DNA of 64,000 nucleotides from JAHBVL01 sp963712055 (GCA_963712055.1 CAVQGN010000003.1:744001-808000); one strand, 5' to 3'. Counted from the stretch's first letter, positions 18,418 to 28,163 are shown. A program made the numbers and translations. The notes: generated by a model not told the origin, from the letters alone.

Positions 18418-19365
18418 TCAGTTGCTGACGGACTCAAAATCACGACGCATGACAAACCGGAGATATAGCAGGGCAAAGCCAAAGCAGAGGGCGAAAATCA
18501 CCAGGGAAACCGCGGAGCCATACCCCAGTTTGAATCGTTGAAAACTGTATTGGTACATATAGGTGGCCATCGTTTCACTGGCGCCGAAAGGACCGCCCTT
18601 CGTCATAACCCAGACCAGGTCAAAAAACTGCAGCGATCCGATAGCCGAGAGAAAAACCGAAAGCCGGATAGTGGGAGCGAGCAAAGGGATCGTGATATCT
18701 CGCGCGACCCGGAAGTCAGATGCGCCATCGAGTCTGGCGGCCTCTCCCAGCTCGGTGGGGATGCCTTGCAGACCCGCCACATAGAGAATCATGTGAAATC
18801 CTACGAACTTCCAGGTGATGACGATGAAAATGGCATAAAGAACGATGTCTCGTTCACTCAGCCACGCCCTGTACTGATAGTTCGGCAAGATGGCGGCGAA
18901 GAGATCGTTGATGCCGCCTTCAGGCTGGTACAGAAATGTCCAGATCAGCCCGACGACAACTTCCGACAAGACATATGGAAGGAAGAAGACCGTCCGGAAA
19001 AACGCTCGACCTCGTATCTCGCCACCGAGTAGCAACGCAAGACCTAGTGCAACTGGCAACTGCACCAGCATCGACAGAACCAAGATGATCAGATTGTGCT
19101 TGAGCGCGTTTCGAAAAAACTCGTCCTTCAGGACCTGACGGAAATTGTCGAGCCCAACGTAGTCCACCAGTGGCCCAAGGCCATTCCAGTCGTAAAGAGC
19201 GTAATAGGCAGCCTGGAACAATGGGTAGAAAACAAACGCCGAATAGAGCAGAAGTGACGGCAGCAGAAAGAGCGCGATGACCAACCATCGGCCATAGCCC
19301 TGATGGGCCTGTCCAACGGGCACTACGCTGCCAAGTTCTTTCCGTGTCGAAACCGCTGCCGTCAT
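18418..19365 (-). CDS. carbohydrate ABC transporter permease (MalF type)
   Basis: A 315-residue permease with six membrane helices and the CUT1 EAA motif LGEAARLDGASDFRVARDIT. It also has the conserved FDLVWVMTKGGP stretch of MalF/UgpA-like proteins. It pairs with the MalG-type permease 26 bases downstream and receives sugar from the binding protein encoded just upstream. The start ATG 19365 has only a short AGGA near it, so the precise start is less sure than the family. Confidence 0.93.
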   Translation of the reverse strand: MTAAVSTRKELGSVVPVGQAHQGYGRWLVIALFLLPSLLLYSAFVFYPLFQAAYYALYDWNGLGPLVDYVGLDNFRQVLKDEFFRNALKHNLIILVLSMLVQLPVALGLALLLGGEIRGRAFFRTVFFLPYVLSEVVVGLIWTFLYQPEGGINDLFAAILPNYQYRAWLSERDIVLYAIFIVITWKFVGFHMILYVAGLQGIPTELGEAARLDGASDFRVARDITIPLLAPTIRLSVFLSAIGSLQFFDLVWVMTKGGPFGASETMATYMYQYSFQRFKLGYGSAVSLVIFALCFGFALLYLRFVMRRDFESVSN

Positions 19366-19426
19366 TATCCTGATGCCCTGATTGCGGAGGGCGACCCGAA
19401 CTGGATCGCCCTCCGCTGCCTGTTAG

Positions 19427-20716
19427 CTAGCTCGCAAGTTCCTGAGCAGCACTTGCTTCGATCGCATTTGCGACATCCTCAGGCGAGAGCTGTTCCGCGA
19501 AGAGTCCCTGCACCGATTCATTGACGACGCCGCCAACAGCCGGCGGGAGGAACTGGTCGTAGTAAAGCTGGAAGTACTGCGCCGCCGCGGCTTTCTCAGC
19601 CACAACCTGCAAGTTCGGATCGGTAAGAGCAGCCTGGGCTTCCTTGACCGTCGGAATCGAAACAGCTCCCAATTCGGTCAGCGATGACTGTGCCTCGACG
19701 CTGGTCAGATACCGCACGAAATCAACGGCCGCATCCGAGGCATTCACACCCAGAGCAAAACCGTCTCCACCACCAAGTGCATCGCCTGGATCGCCGGCGC
19801 CGCCTTCGACGACAGGGAAGGTGAAGAACCCGAGATCCTCGCCAAGTCCTACCCCGTTCTCGGCTTGTCCAGACTGGACCGCTGGCGACCACTGTCCCAT
19901 CAATTCCAAAGCTGCTTTGCCGTTTGCGATCTGGGATGCGGCGTCGTTGTAGATCATACCGAGGAAGCCTTCCTGGAACGGCTCCATGTCGATTAGTTCC
20001 TTGAGCGTCGCTCCTGCCTGGACGAATGGCTCGTCGGCAAAACTGCCCTCTCGGGTGTACGCAGCATCAAACGCTGCTTTGCCGCCGAGGCGGATTGCCA
20101 GATAGACCCAGTAGAAATGGCCTGGCCACTTATCTCCCTCGCCAACAGTGATTGGTGTGATTCCGGCTTCCTTGAGCGTGCCGACGGTTGTGAGTAGTTC
20201 TGCCCAGGTGGTCGGCACGGCTTCGATCCCCGCCTGCGCGAAGAGCGCTTTGTTGTACCAGAATCCAACCATGCCAATGTTCCAGGGCACACCGTAGAAC
20301 TGGCCGTCACGTCCGTAGAGACCCAGCGCTCCGGGAAGGAACGAATCGCCCCAGCCATCCGCAGATAGTTCCGGCGAAATGTCCCTCACCAATCCGGCGT
20401 CGGCGTACTGATAGAGCACGCCTCCACCCCAACTCTGGAATACGTCTGGAGGCTCACCCGACTGCATTGCGGTGGCCAACTTCTGTTTGAACGCTTCGTT
20501 TTCGAGCACAGTGATCTCGATCTCGATATCAGGGTTTTCGGCTACGTATGCGTCGGCCAGCTCCTGAAATGCCGCCTTATGCTCTTCAACGGTCGTGATG
20601 TGCCACCAGGTTATCTTCTGCTTGTCCTGTGCCAAGCCAGAAACCTGTGAACCGAGTGTCGCTGCAGCCGCGGCTGCAGCTCCTCCGATCATCAACTGTC
20701 GACGATTTGCTTTCAC
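19427..20716 (-). CDS. sugar ABC transporter substrate-binding protein (family 1), Tat-exported
   Basis: A 429-residue binding protein. The N-terminus KANRRQLMIGGAAAAAAATLG is a twin-arginine signal without a lipobox Cys. The mature protein starts near QDKQKITWW and shows the two-lobed family-1 pattern: TVLENEAFKQKLATAMQSGEPPD, FYGVPWNIGMVGFWYNK, WAELLTTVGTLKEAG and the closing GALGLYGRDG and ALGGGDGFALG segments. GTG 20716 is chosen as start: AAGGAG is seven bases upstream and the Arg pair then sits near the N-terminus. It delivers sugar to the two permeases encoded downstream. Confidence 0.92.
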   Translation of the reverse strand: MKANRRQLMIGGAAAAAAATLGSQVSGLAQDKQKITWWHITTVEEHKAAFQELADAYVAENPDIEIEITVLENEAFKQKLATAMQSGEPPDVFQSWGGGVLYQYADAGLVRDISPELSADGWGDSFLPGALGLYGRDGQFYGVPWNIGMVGFWYNKALFAQAGIEAVPTTWAELLTTVGTLKEAGITPITVGEGDKWPGHFYWVYLAIRLGGKAAFDAAYTREGSFADEPFVQAGATLKELIDMEPFQEGFLGMIYNDAASQIANGKAALELMGQWSPAVQSGQAENGVGLGEDLGFFTFPVVEGGAGDPGDALGGGDGFALGVNASDAAVDFVRYLTSVEAQSSLTELGAVSIPTVKEAQAALTDPNLQVVAEKAAAAQYFQLYYDQFLPPAVGGVVNESVQGLFAEQLSPEDVANAIEASAAQELAS

Positions 20717-20820
20717 GATGGTTCTCCTTTCCCGTTCAACACGTACACAAACCACTTCCTGACCCGTTCACTGGGTCGTTCGATTTCCGGCAACTTTGGC
20801 GGCGCTTTCGGCTACCAGAG

Positions 20821-21870
20821 TTAGCCAGCACCTTCCTCTGGCCCGGCTCGTGGACAACAGGAGTCACGAATCACGAGCTCAGTTGGAAGGTCAATTCGGT
20901 CGGCCTTGAGCGGCCTGGCGTCGATGAGATCGAGAAGCATACGCGTTGCTTCACGGCCCATCTCTTCGAGCGGCTGCCGGACAGTGGTCAATGCCGGGTT
21001 GACACCAGAAGCGGCGGGAATATCGTCAAATCCAACAACCGACACGTGAGTACCAATCAGGAGACCACAATCCCGGATGGCTTCCATGACTCCGAACGCG
21101 GAAGAATCGTTCGAGGCGAAGATTGCTGTCGGGGGATCCTCGAGAGCGAGAAGTCGCCGCCCACCGGCATAGCCCAGGGGTTGATGAAAATCGCCAATGG
21201 CCACCAGATCACTGCAGAACGGAACATCGTGCCTCGCCAGGGCCGCCTTGTAACCGTTGAGTCGATCAGCAGCACAACCACGGTCCATGTGGCCGGTGAC
21301 GAATCCGATGCGGTGATGGCCTAGCCCTATCAGGTATGAGGTTGCCTCGTACGCCCCAGAGAAGTTGGTCGCCCCGACTGACGGGCCTTGCTCATTGGCG
21401 CCACCATGATCGATGATGACATAAGGAAAACCACGCCGGCGGATGAGATCAAGGTAAGACCCTGGGTCCGATGGCAAGATGAGCAACAGTCCGTCTGACA
21501 GTCCTCCAGTTAGCGTGCTGACGAATGCAGATTCGCGTTGCCTTCGGTGATGGGTGGTAAAGAGGAGAAGATCATAGTTCGCTGCCGCCAATGTCTCGTC
21601 GATGCCGCGAACAATTTCGCCCATGTAGCTGGTGTCGAGATCGGGAACAACCAGACCAACCACCTGGGTTCTACCCTTGGCCAGCCCCCGTGCTTGTCGA
21701 TTGACCACATAACCAGTCCGGACAACGGCATCGATGACACGTTGTCGGGTATCGTCGCTCACATAGCCTTTGCCGCTGACAACCCGGGAGACCGTGGCAT
21801 GAGAGACATTGGCAATCCGCGCCACGTCCTCGATCGTGATTCGGTTGCTCTGTTTGGCTGAATTCGTCAC
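20821..21870 (-). CDS. LacI-family transcriptional repressor
   Basis: A protein of about 349 residues with an N-terminal LacI helix-turn-helix (ITIEDVARIANVSHATVSRVV) and the hinge helix RQARGLAKGRTQ. The periplasmic-binding-like sensor domain includes VVGLVVPDLDTSY, AIFASNDSSAFGV and VGFDDIPAAS. GTG 21870 has GAGG five bases upstream; the ORF could extend to 21921. A LacI-type palindrome lies about 100 bases upstream, so it probably controls itself. As the first gene ahead of the transporter and glycosidase genes, it likely controls the whole operon too. Confidence 0.92.
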   Translation of the reverse strand: MTNSAKQSNRITIEDVARIANVSHATVSRVVSGKGYVSDDTRQRVIDAVVRTGYVVNRQARGLAKGRTQVVGLVVPDLDTSYMGEIVRGIDETLAAANYDLLLFTTHHRRQRESAFVSTLTGGLSDGLLLILPSDPGSYLDLIRRRGFPYVIIDHGGANEQGPSVGATNFSGAYEATSYLIGLGHHRIGFVTGHMDRGCAADRLNGYKAALARHDVPFCSDLVAIGDFHQPLGYAGGRRLLALEDPPTAIFASNDSSAFGVMEAIRDCGLLIGTHVSVVGFDDIPAASGVNPALTTVRQPLEEMGREATRMLLDLIDARPLKADRIDLPTELVIRDSCCPRAGPEEGAG

Positions 21871-21968
21871 GTCGACCTCGAGTCGCGCCAAATCGCCGAA
21901 TCTGAATGCGGTTACATACACCTTTGTTCGAAAAGCCAGCGAGGATGCCGCCGCAACCCCAAAGTATA

Positions 21969-21984
21969 TGTAAGCGCTTTCACA
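21969..21984. promoter_or_regulatory. LacI-family operator
   Basis: TGTAAGCGCTTTCACA is a near-palindrome around the core AAGCGCTT, the central CG-containing form bound by LacI/GalR proteins. It lies about 100 bases upstream of the lacI-type start. This fits negative control of the repressor and of the transporter/glycosidase genes behind it. Confidence 0.75.
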
Positions 21985-22088
21985 ACGGATGATGCAACCT
22001 TAATCGTCGGATGTCAAGGCGGGCCGTTCGATCGGGTACTTCCCTGGTCAGTTCAAATTGTCAGAAAGTCTTGAAACGAGCGCGAGGA

Positions 22089-22964
22089 TCACATCGCTCT
22101 ACTTCTGGTCAACCGCACCGCCAATAGCACCAGCATCGACGCTGCCAGCAGGAGAACGCCGAGCAACAGCGCGGTTTCCAGGTCGCCGGCTTCAAAACGG
22201 CTGTAGATGGCCAGCGGCATGGTCTGGGTCACCCCGGCGATACTCCCGGCGAAAATGATGGTTGCGCCAAACTCCCCAACCGCGCGGGCCCAGGCAAGCA
22301 CCGCACCAGCCGCCAATCCCGATTGCGCCAGCGGAAGCGTCACGGTGCGAAAGACGGCTGCCGGTGACGCACCGAGATCAGCCGCTGCTTCCTCAAGATT
22401 CCGTTCAGAACGTGCGAACCCGGAACGAGCCGCGCGGACAAAAAACGGTGAGGCAACAAAGATCTGCGCCATAACGACCGCCGTTGTGGTGAAACCGATA
22501 GTGATCCCCCACCCATCCAGCGTCGAACCGATCAGTCCGCGCCGTCCAAACGCCATCAGGAGTGCGAGCCCGGCGACTGCCGGAGGCAACACCATCGGCA
22601 GATCGATCAAGGTTTCCACCAGCGCCTTGCCGGGAAAGGATCTCCGCGCCAGCAAATAGGCAAGGGGTGTCCCGAGCAGAACCACGACCAGCAACGAGAT
22701 CACGCTCGTCACCAAGGTCAGGGTCATTGCTTCAACGACGAGGTCCCGGGTGTCGTCACTCCAGGCGCCCGTCTGCAGCCAGGTCTGGCGGACGAGCGCG
22801 ACCAGGGGCAGCAGAAGAAACGCGACCAGCACCGCTGCCGCCAAGAATGCCAACCAGCCAGCCAAGCGAAAACGGTCGACCGGTTCAGACGCATGCTGAC
22901 CTTCGCCGGTAGCCGGCGGTTCGAGTCGGGTGGTGGAGGTCTCGGCAGCAGGGGAGTCGATCAC
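22089..22964 (-). CDS. modB: molybdate ABC transporter permease ModB
   Basis: A 291-residue permease with a hydrophilic N-terminal extension of about 30 residues, then about six helices. Signatures of the ModB/CysT class are IDLPMVLPPAVAGLALL, SPFFVRAARSGF and the EAA loop NLEEAAADLGASPAAVFRTVTLP, then ARAVGEFGATIIFAG. The last is diagnostic for molybdate/tungstate/sulfate permeases. The start is GTG 22964 with a weak ribosome site. The matching ModA gene is 1.9 kb upstream on the same strand, with an opposing antiporter gene between them. No modC is in the window. Confidence 0.9.
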   Translation of the reverse strand: MIDSPAAETSTTRLEPPATGEGQHASEPVDRFRLAGWLAFLAAAVLVAFLLLPLVALVRQTWLQTGAWSDDTRDLVVEAMTLTLVTSVISLLVVVLLGTPLAYLLARRSFPGKALVETLIDLPMVLPPAVAGLALLMAFGRRGLIGSTLDGWGITIGFTTTAVVMAQIFVASPFFVRAARSGFARSERNLEEAAADLGASPAAVFRTVTLPLAQSGLAAGAVLAWARAVGEFGATIIFAGSIAGVTQTMPLAIYSRFEAGDLETALLLGVLLLAASMLVLLAVRLTRSRAM

Positions 22965-23164
22965 AGCGTTCGGCGATACATGTCAATACCTGATTAGTCA
23001 ATCATTGAAGAGCAGGCTAGACGGCTTCTGCAGCATCTGTCAAGCGGCAGGAAACGCGATTTGGCAACGGTAGCGGGGGCCGTCTGATTGCACAGTCGTC
23101 CGTTTTCGGGTTACCTATAGCAACCGGTGCTGTTCGAAGTCGGCCCTGGACAGGACCTCACCCA

Positions 23165-24907
23165 ATGGAGAACACACAACTTCTCGTCGATCTGGCTCTG
23201 GCGGTGGGCGCTGCCTTCATCGGTGGATTCATCGCCGACCGGATCGGTTTGCCGGTGCTGCTTGGCTATATCGTTGCTGGCGTGCTGATCGGACCGAATA
23301 CACCTGGGCTCGTGGCGGATGTCGAACGGGTCGAGGTGGTCGCCAATCTCGGCGTCGCGTTTCTGATGTTTGGTCTCGGGGTCGAATTCAGTCTCGACGA
23401 ACTGCGCAAAGGGCAACGATCGACACTGATCGCTGCGGGAATCCAGATTCCGGCGACGATGCTCCTCGGTTTCCTGGCAGGTCAGGCAATTGGCTGGTCG
23501 GGTCCCGCCTCGTTTGTGCTGGGTGCTTCGTTCGCGTTCTCGAGCTCGATCGTGGCGCTCAAACTCCTGCTCAACCGCGGCGAAGCAACCAGCGCTCAAG
23601 GCACCGCGTCGCTCAGTCTCTGTGTTGTCCAGGATCTAGTCGTCTTGCCAGTGATCGCGGTCATCCCGGCGATCAGCGGTGGCAGCGACAACCTGGCTCA
23701 GGATCTGGTCACGTCGCTTCTGGTCGCCGGTCTCCTGATCGTGGGCACTTTCGTACTCGGCACCCGCCTTGTACCACGGATCCTCGAAGCGGTTGCTGCC
23801 ACGGGTTCGCGCGAGCTCTTTCTGGCCTCGATTGTGTTGATTGCAATCGGTACCGCACTGGCAACGCATGAAGTTGGGCTGTCGCTGGCGCTTGGCGGTT
23901 TCCTCGCCGGACTGGTGGTCTCAGAATCGGAATTCGATGACCACGTACTGAGCGAGATGATTCCGCTCCGGGATCTTTTCGCGATTCTTTTTTTCGTTTC
24001 GCTGGGAATGCTCCTCGATCCCGCCTATTTCGTCGACAACATCGGCCTGATTCTCGGACTGGTCGCGCTCCTGGTTATCGGCAAATTCCTCATCACCGGG
24101 ACCGCGTTCATGGTAGCCGGGCTTGATCACCGGACGGCAATCATTTCCGGATTGCTATTGGCCCAGATGGCGGAGTTCAGTTTCATTCTGGCTGGCGCTG
24201 GACGGACAGAAGGAATCATCGGCTCGGACCAGTACGAATTGATCCTGATGGTCGCGATTGGTTCCATCCTGGTCGTACCGGTCTTGTTGCAGGCCGCGCC
24301 CGCGATTGTCCGGGTAGCCGATACGATCCCGGCAATCGTCCGACTCGAGCCGATCCTGGAGGACATCGATCCACCCGTTTCCAGTTCGCTCCGTCCTGTC
24401 GTCATCGGGGGGTTTGGACGGGTCGGACAGGTCGTCGGCGATATTCTCGATCGTCGCGGAATGCCCTATACCGTGATCGATCTTAATCCGGTGACTGTTC
24501 GCGACTTGCGCAAGCGAGGAGTGCGGGCGCTCTATGGGGATGTCGGCCGGGAGGAGATGCTCTTGCGAGCCGAGGTCCAACGGGCGCGGGTGCTGGTGGT
24601 CTCGACGATTGATCTTCCATCCCAGCTGGCGGCCATTCGCTTTGCGCGGGAACTGAATCCTCGTCTCAGTATCGTGACCCGCGCCCGCAATCCGGCCGAG
24701 GTTGCGATGTTGCGCGAAGCCGGAGCAAACGAAGTGGTCCAACCTGAGTTCGAAGCTGGACTTGAGTTTGTTCGCCACGTACTCCGCCGTCACGGGGTCT
24801 CGAGTCGCGAACTCGAAATCCTCGCAGTCGGTCGCCGGGCAGCATTCTATGGAGAGCAGGAGGACGAAGCCTCCGGTTTCAGTCCCCGCCGGGACGACAA
24901 TCTATGA
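23165..24907 (+). CDS. CPA2 monovalent cation:proton antiporter with RCK/TrkA-N domain
   Basis: A 580-residue protein. About twelve membrane helices (residues 1-385) carry KefB/YbaL-type marks: DRIGLPVLLGYIVAGVLIGP, FLMFGLGVEFSLDEL and SFAFSSSIVALKLL. An NAD-binding RCK_N domain follows (VVIGGFGRVGQVVGDIL, near residue 415). It should exchange K+ or Na+ for protons and be gated by nucleotide. It sits head-on against modA, the two stop codons overlapping by six bases. It interrupts what would otherwise be a modA-modB pair. Confidence 0.92.
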   Translation: MENTQLLVDLALAVGAAFIGGFIADRIGLPVLLGYIVAGVLIGPNTPGLVADVERVEVVANLGVAFLMFGLGVEFSLDELRKGQRSTLIAAGIQIPATMLLGFLAGQAIGWSGPASFVLGASFAFSSSIVALKLLLNRGEATSAQGTASLSLCVVQDLVVLPVIAVIPAISGGSDNLAQDLVTSLLVAGLLIVGTFVLGTRLVPRILEAVAATGSRELFLASIVLIAIGTALATHEVGLSLALGGFLAGLVVSESEFDDHVLSEMIPLRDLFAILFFVSLGMLLDPAYFVDNIGLILGLVALLVIGKFLITGTAFMVAGLDHRTAIISGLLLAQMAEFSFILAGAGRTEGIIGSDQYELILMVAIGSILVVPVLLQAAPAIVRVADTIPAIVRLEPILEDIDPPVSSSLRPVVIGGFGRVGQVVGDILDRRGMPYTVIDLNPVTVRDLRKRGVRALYGDVGREEMLLRAEVQRARVLVVSTIDLPSQLAAIRFARELNPRLSIVTRARNPAEVAMLREAGANEVVQPEFEAGLEFVRHVLRRHGVSSRELEILAVGRRAAFYGEQEDEASGFSPRRDDNL

Positions 24908-25783
24908 CACTGGCAGGAAACCGTATTCCTGCAACACACGCTGCCCCTCGGATCCGAGCAGCACACCGAGAAACCAGGTTGCGAGCGCTTCGTTGCCACC
25001 AGCCACCACACCAGCTGGATAGGTCGCGATGACGTTGACGGCGGAATCGATCGAAAGCATCGCGACCGTATCGGCCTGCTCAGTCGTGATATCCGAAACA
25101 TAAACAATCCCGGCATCGGCTTCGCCAAGCGCGACCTTGGCGAGCACAGCCTTAACGCTGCTCTCTTCCGAGACCAGGTTCGCGGCGACCTTTTCGACGA
25201 AGTCTGATCCATAGGTTTCCACATCCTGACCCATCAGACAGAGGCTCTCGCGAGCGTATTGACCAGCCGGAACGTCGGGAGCAGCCAGAACGAGCCGAAT
25301 TTTGTCCCCGGCCAGATCAGCAGGTGCTGTCAAGCCTGCCGGATTGTCGGCTGGAACGATCAGCACCATCTGATTGCCTGCAAACACCTGCGGTTCGCCA
25401 GCGATGAGGTCGTCAGCGAGCGCTCGCTCCATCGGACCGGTTCCGGCCAGGAGAAGGAGATCGGCGGACGCTCCTTCTGTGACCTGGGTCACCAGTGTTT
25501 GCGATCCGGCAAAGTTGAGACGGATGTCGAGATCAGCCTGACTCGTCATCAGCGTCTCTGCGAGTTCCGTCACGGGATCGGTCAGCGACGCGGCAGCAAA
25601 AACCGTCAACGTGCCACCACCATCGGGAAATGGTGGTGGAGTGAACGGGCTGGCTGCCATGGGTGTCGCGGCAATCGCCGGAGCACATGACCATGGATCA
25701 TCTGCCCGCACTGAGATCGTACCGATGCCAAGCATAGCGACCATGAGGACGATCGTCAGTGCCTGTCGAACTCCAGCTCGCAT
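24902..25783 (-). CDS. modA: molybdate ABC transporter substrate-binding protein ModA
   Basis: A protein of about 293 residues with an N-terminal hydrophobic signal (ALTIVLMVAMLGIGTI), then a low-complexity Ala/Pro linker. The mature ModA fold begins LTVFAAASLTDPVTELAE. It continues with LNFAGSQTLVTQVTEGASADLLLLAG, in which two serines typically bind the oxyanion, and ends GVLLGSEGQRVLQEYGF. ATG 25783 and TTG 25795 are both possible and neither has a strong ribosome site. The partner permease lies beyond the antiporter gene. Confidence 0.9.
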   Translation of the reverse strand: MRAGVRQALTIVLMVAMLGIGTISVRADDPWSCAPAIAATPMAASPFTPPPFPDGGGTLTVFAAASLTDPVTELAETLMTSQADLDIRLNFAGSQTLVTQVTEGASADLLLLAGTGPMERALADDLIAGEPQVFAGNQMVLIVPADNPAGLTAPADLAGDKIRLVLAAPDVPAGQYARESLCLMGQDVETYGSDFVEKVAANLVSEESSVKAVLAKVALGEADAGIVYVSDITTEQADTVAMLSIDSAVNVIATYPAGVVAGGNEALATWFLGVLLGSEGQRVLQEYGFLPVS

Positions 25784-25823
25784 CGCTGATATCAACGTCC
25801 GATGGTCCTACACAACCCCACGA

Positions 25824-26300
25824 TCAACCACTCCGCGCCTCGCGCCAATCGTGGAGTTCCTGGCCATGCTCCTGGTGGTGATCGAGGAGACCTTCAAAGA
25901 GCACCTTGATCGTGCCCTCGCCACCCCAGGGATACGCAACCACCGTTTCCCACTGGACATCGTCGATATCACTCAGAAAACCACCAGTCAGTTCGACCTG
26001 GTTATGAAGTCGGTGGCTGTTTTTCGCCCAAGACTGCTTCCCGGCGGTTTCCGCTGCGCGATCATTGAAGTCATCCTCGATATCAATCGTCGTTGAGATC
26101 GATTCCATCCCGACGGCGGCGCGACTATTGGCCAACCCGAGTTCGAGCCAGTCAGCAAGGTGCGCGACAACCACATTGGGTGGCCATTCACCCACGGCCG
26201 GTTCGGTTTCGAGGGTGTGCGCGTCGATTCCACGGACCGCGTGGTCGATCCGATTCTGCCATTCCAGGATTTGATCCCGTACTACGGTTCGATTGCTCAT
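25824..26300 (-). CDS. DinB-like four-helix protein
   Basis: A 158-residue protein of the DinB/maleylpyruvate-isomerase N-terminal helical-bundle class. It has VVAHLADWLELGLA around residue 45 and HHQEHGQELHDW near the C-terminus. These supply the His residues that usually make the metal site. ATG 26300 is used because GAGGAG lies eight bases upstream. Family members are thiol-S-transferase-like or of unknown function. It stands alone upstream of modA on the same strand. Confidence 0.75.
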   Translation of the reverse strand: MSNRTVVRDQILEWQNRIDHAVRGIDAHTLETEPAVGEWPPNVVVAHLADWLELGLANSRAAVGMESISTTIDIEDDFNDRAAETAGKQSWAKNSHRLHNQVELTGGFLSDIDDVQWETVVAYPWGGEGTIKVLFEGLLDHHQEHGQELHDWREARSG

Positions 26301-26504
26301 CGGGCTTCTCCTCGCTCCAAAACCGTCGACCGTTTCTCTTTCCATGGTAGTAGAACCCCCGTCCAGATGCACCTGGTTCGTGGCGATCAGATCACGCTGT
26401 GTGCGCCCCGTTACCCTGATTTCATCCGATCCCCTCTACACTTACCGGTCCATGATGCGTATCTGACGCTCTGATTGTTCCTTTCGTTCCAACCAGGATC
26501 GGTC

Positions 26505-28163
26505 ATGCCCCTGTCGCCGCTTCTTATCACCAGCGAAAGCGGGTTCGACGAGCACACACTCGCGATCTATCTGGGTGCGATCGGCGTGGTCATCATCATT
26601 TCGGCGCTCGTGTCTGGTTTCGTCGAACGAGGACCCTTTTCCCAGGTGATCGTCTTCATTGCGCTCGGGGTGGTGATTGGTCCGTGGGGATTGAACATCA
26701 TCGACTTCGAGATCGCCTCGCCGGCGGTGCAGGTGGTCGGTACGATCAGTCTGGTGCTCGTCTTTTTCACCGACGCGATCAAGATCAATCTCGGTCAACT
26801 GCGCCAGAACTGGCTCCTGCCCGCTCTAGCGCTCGGACCAGGTGCGCTGATCACAATCGTCATCATCTCCCTCTCTGCCAAGTTGCTCTTCGATCTCTCC
26901 TGGACACTGGTCATCATGATCGGCGCGATTCTCGCTTCGACTGATGCCGTTCTGCTGCGAGATGTCTTCAACGACAAACGGGTGCCTCGCTCGGTTCGTC
27001 ACACCTTGAGTATCGAAGCGGGAACGAACGACGTGATCGTGCTACCGATCGTGCTCGTGCTGGCGACAGTCGCCGCCGGGATTCCCAAGACGAACGGCGA
27101 ATGGGCCGAATTCGCGCTCGATCTCTACGTCCTCGGTCCGCTCATGGGGGTTCTGGTTGGCTTTGTTGGCATCAAAGCGATGGCCTGGTTACGCAAACGG
27201 CGAATGGTCCGGCACGACTATGAATCGCTGTATTCGATCGGGATCGCGTTTCTTGCCTACGCCTCGGCTCAGGCAATTGGCGGCAGTGGTTTTCTGGCAG
27301 CGTTCACGGCCGGATTGACGATCGCGGTTCTCGACGAAGAACTCTGCGATTGTTTCATGGAATATGGCGAAACGACCGCCGAGATGGCAATGCTTCTGAG
27401 TTTCGTTTTTATTGGCGCGGCACTAGTCGCAGCGGCTCGCGATGCCGTCGATCTCCGCCTCCTGCTTTTCGCCGGGATCGTGTTGTTGATCGCACGCTCG
27501 ATTGCGTTTTTGCTCACGCTCTGGCGCGCCGAGATCAGCCAAGCGGGAAAGATGATGATCGCCTGGTTTGGTCCGCGTGGACTCAACTCGCTCTTGCTGA
27601 CGATCCTGGCCGTGGTGATCGGGATTCCGCAGTCGGAAGAGGTCTTTGGGATCATCTCAGTGGTTGTGCTGGCATCGGTTGCGCTGCACGGGATGTCAGC
27701 CACGCCAGTGCTCAACTGGTATGACCGAAAGGTCGTGACCCAGGATCTTCCTGAAGAAACCGTGGTTTCCGCCGGTGATCTCCTCCATGTCGACCATCGA
27801 TTCGACCATCCCGAAGAAGCCAGGCGGATGGGCGTGACCGATCTGGCAATCATGGTAGAAGAGGGAGCGCCGGTGACGATCATCGATGTCCGGCGGCATT
27901 CGTATGACGAAGATGAACGGACCTTTCCTGGTGCCTTGCGCATCCCGATCGATGAATTGCCGCAACGTCTGGCCGAGATACCCAAAGGACTACCGATCGT
28001 GCTGAGTTGCGCCTGACGCGACGAAGCCACGAGCTCCCGTGGGGCGCTCCTCCTCCAGGACGAAGGTCACGAAAACGTCTACGCGCTCGAAGGCGGCTGG
28101 CACGCCTGGTTGGCGGGCGAGTATCCGGTCAGCGTGCAAGAACCTGAGATGGTCGCTCGCTAG
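26505..28163 (+). CDS. CPA1 Na+/H+ antiporter with C-terminal rhodanese domain, interrupted by in-frame TGA
   Basis: Residues 1-400 form about twelve membrane helices of a CPA1 exchanger. ILASTDAVLLRDVF carries the ion-binding Thr-Asp, and EAGTNDVIVLPIVL follows. A rhodanese-like domain starts near residue 450 (APVTIIDVRRHSYDEDE) and reaches VLSCA, where a TGA (28014-28016, codon 504) closes the frame. Exactly in phase, the sequence continues RDEATSSRGALLLQ, then VYALEGGWHAWLAGEYP, to a TAG at 28161-28163. This is the complete normal rhodanese C-terminus. The TGA falls where relatives have the second Cys of a CxCP motif. Selenocysteine, a nonsense mutation or a base error are the options. ATG 26505 is preferred over TTG 26475. 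Confidence 0.8.
28031..28049 (+). promoter_or_regulatory. SECIS-like hairpin downstream of the in-frame TGA
   Basis: GAGC and GCUC pair around a U/C mismatch and a CCC-GUG-GGG tip. The loop starts 22 bases after the TGA and has G in first place, within the range known for bacterial SECIS elements. The same segment also encodes the rhodanese, so it could be fortuitous. Confidence 0.35.
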
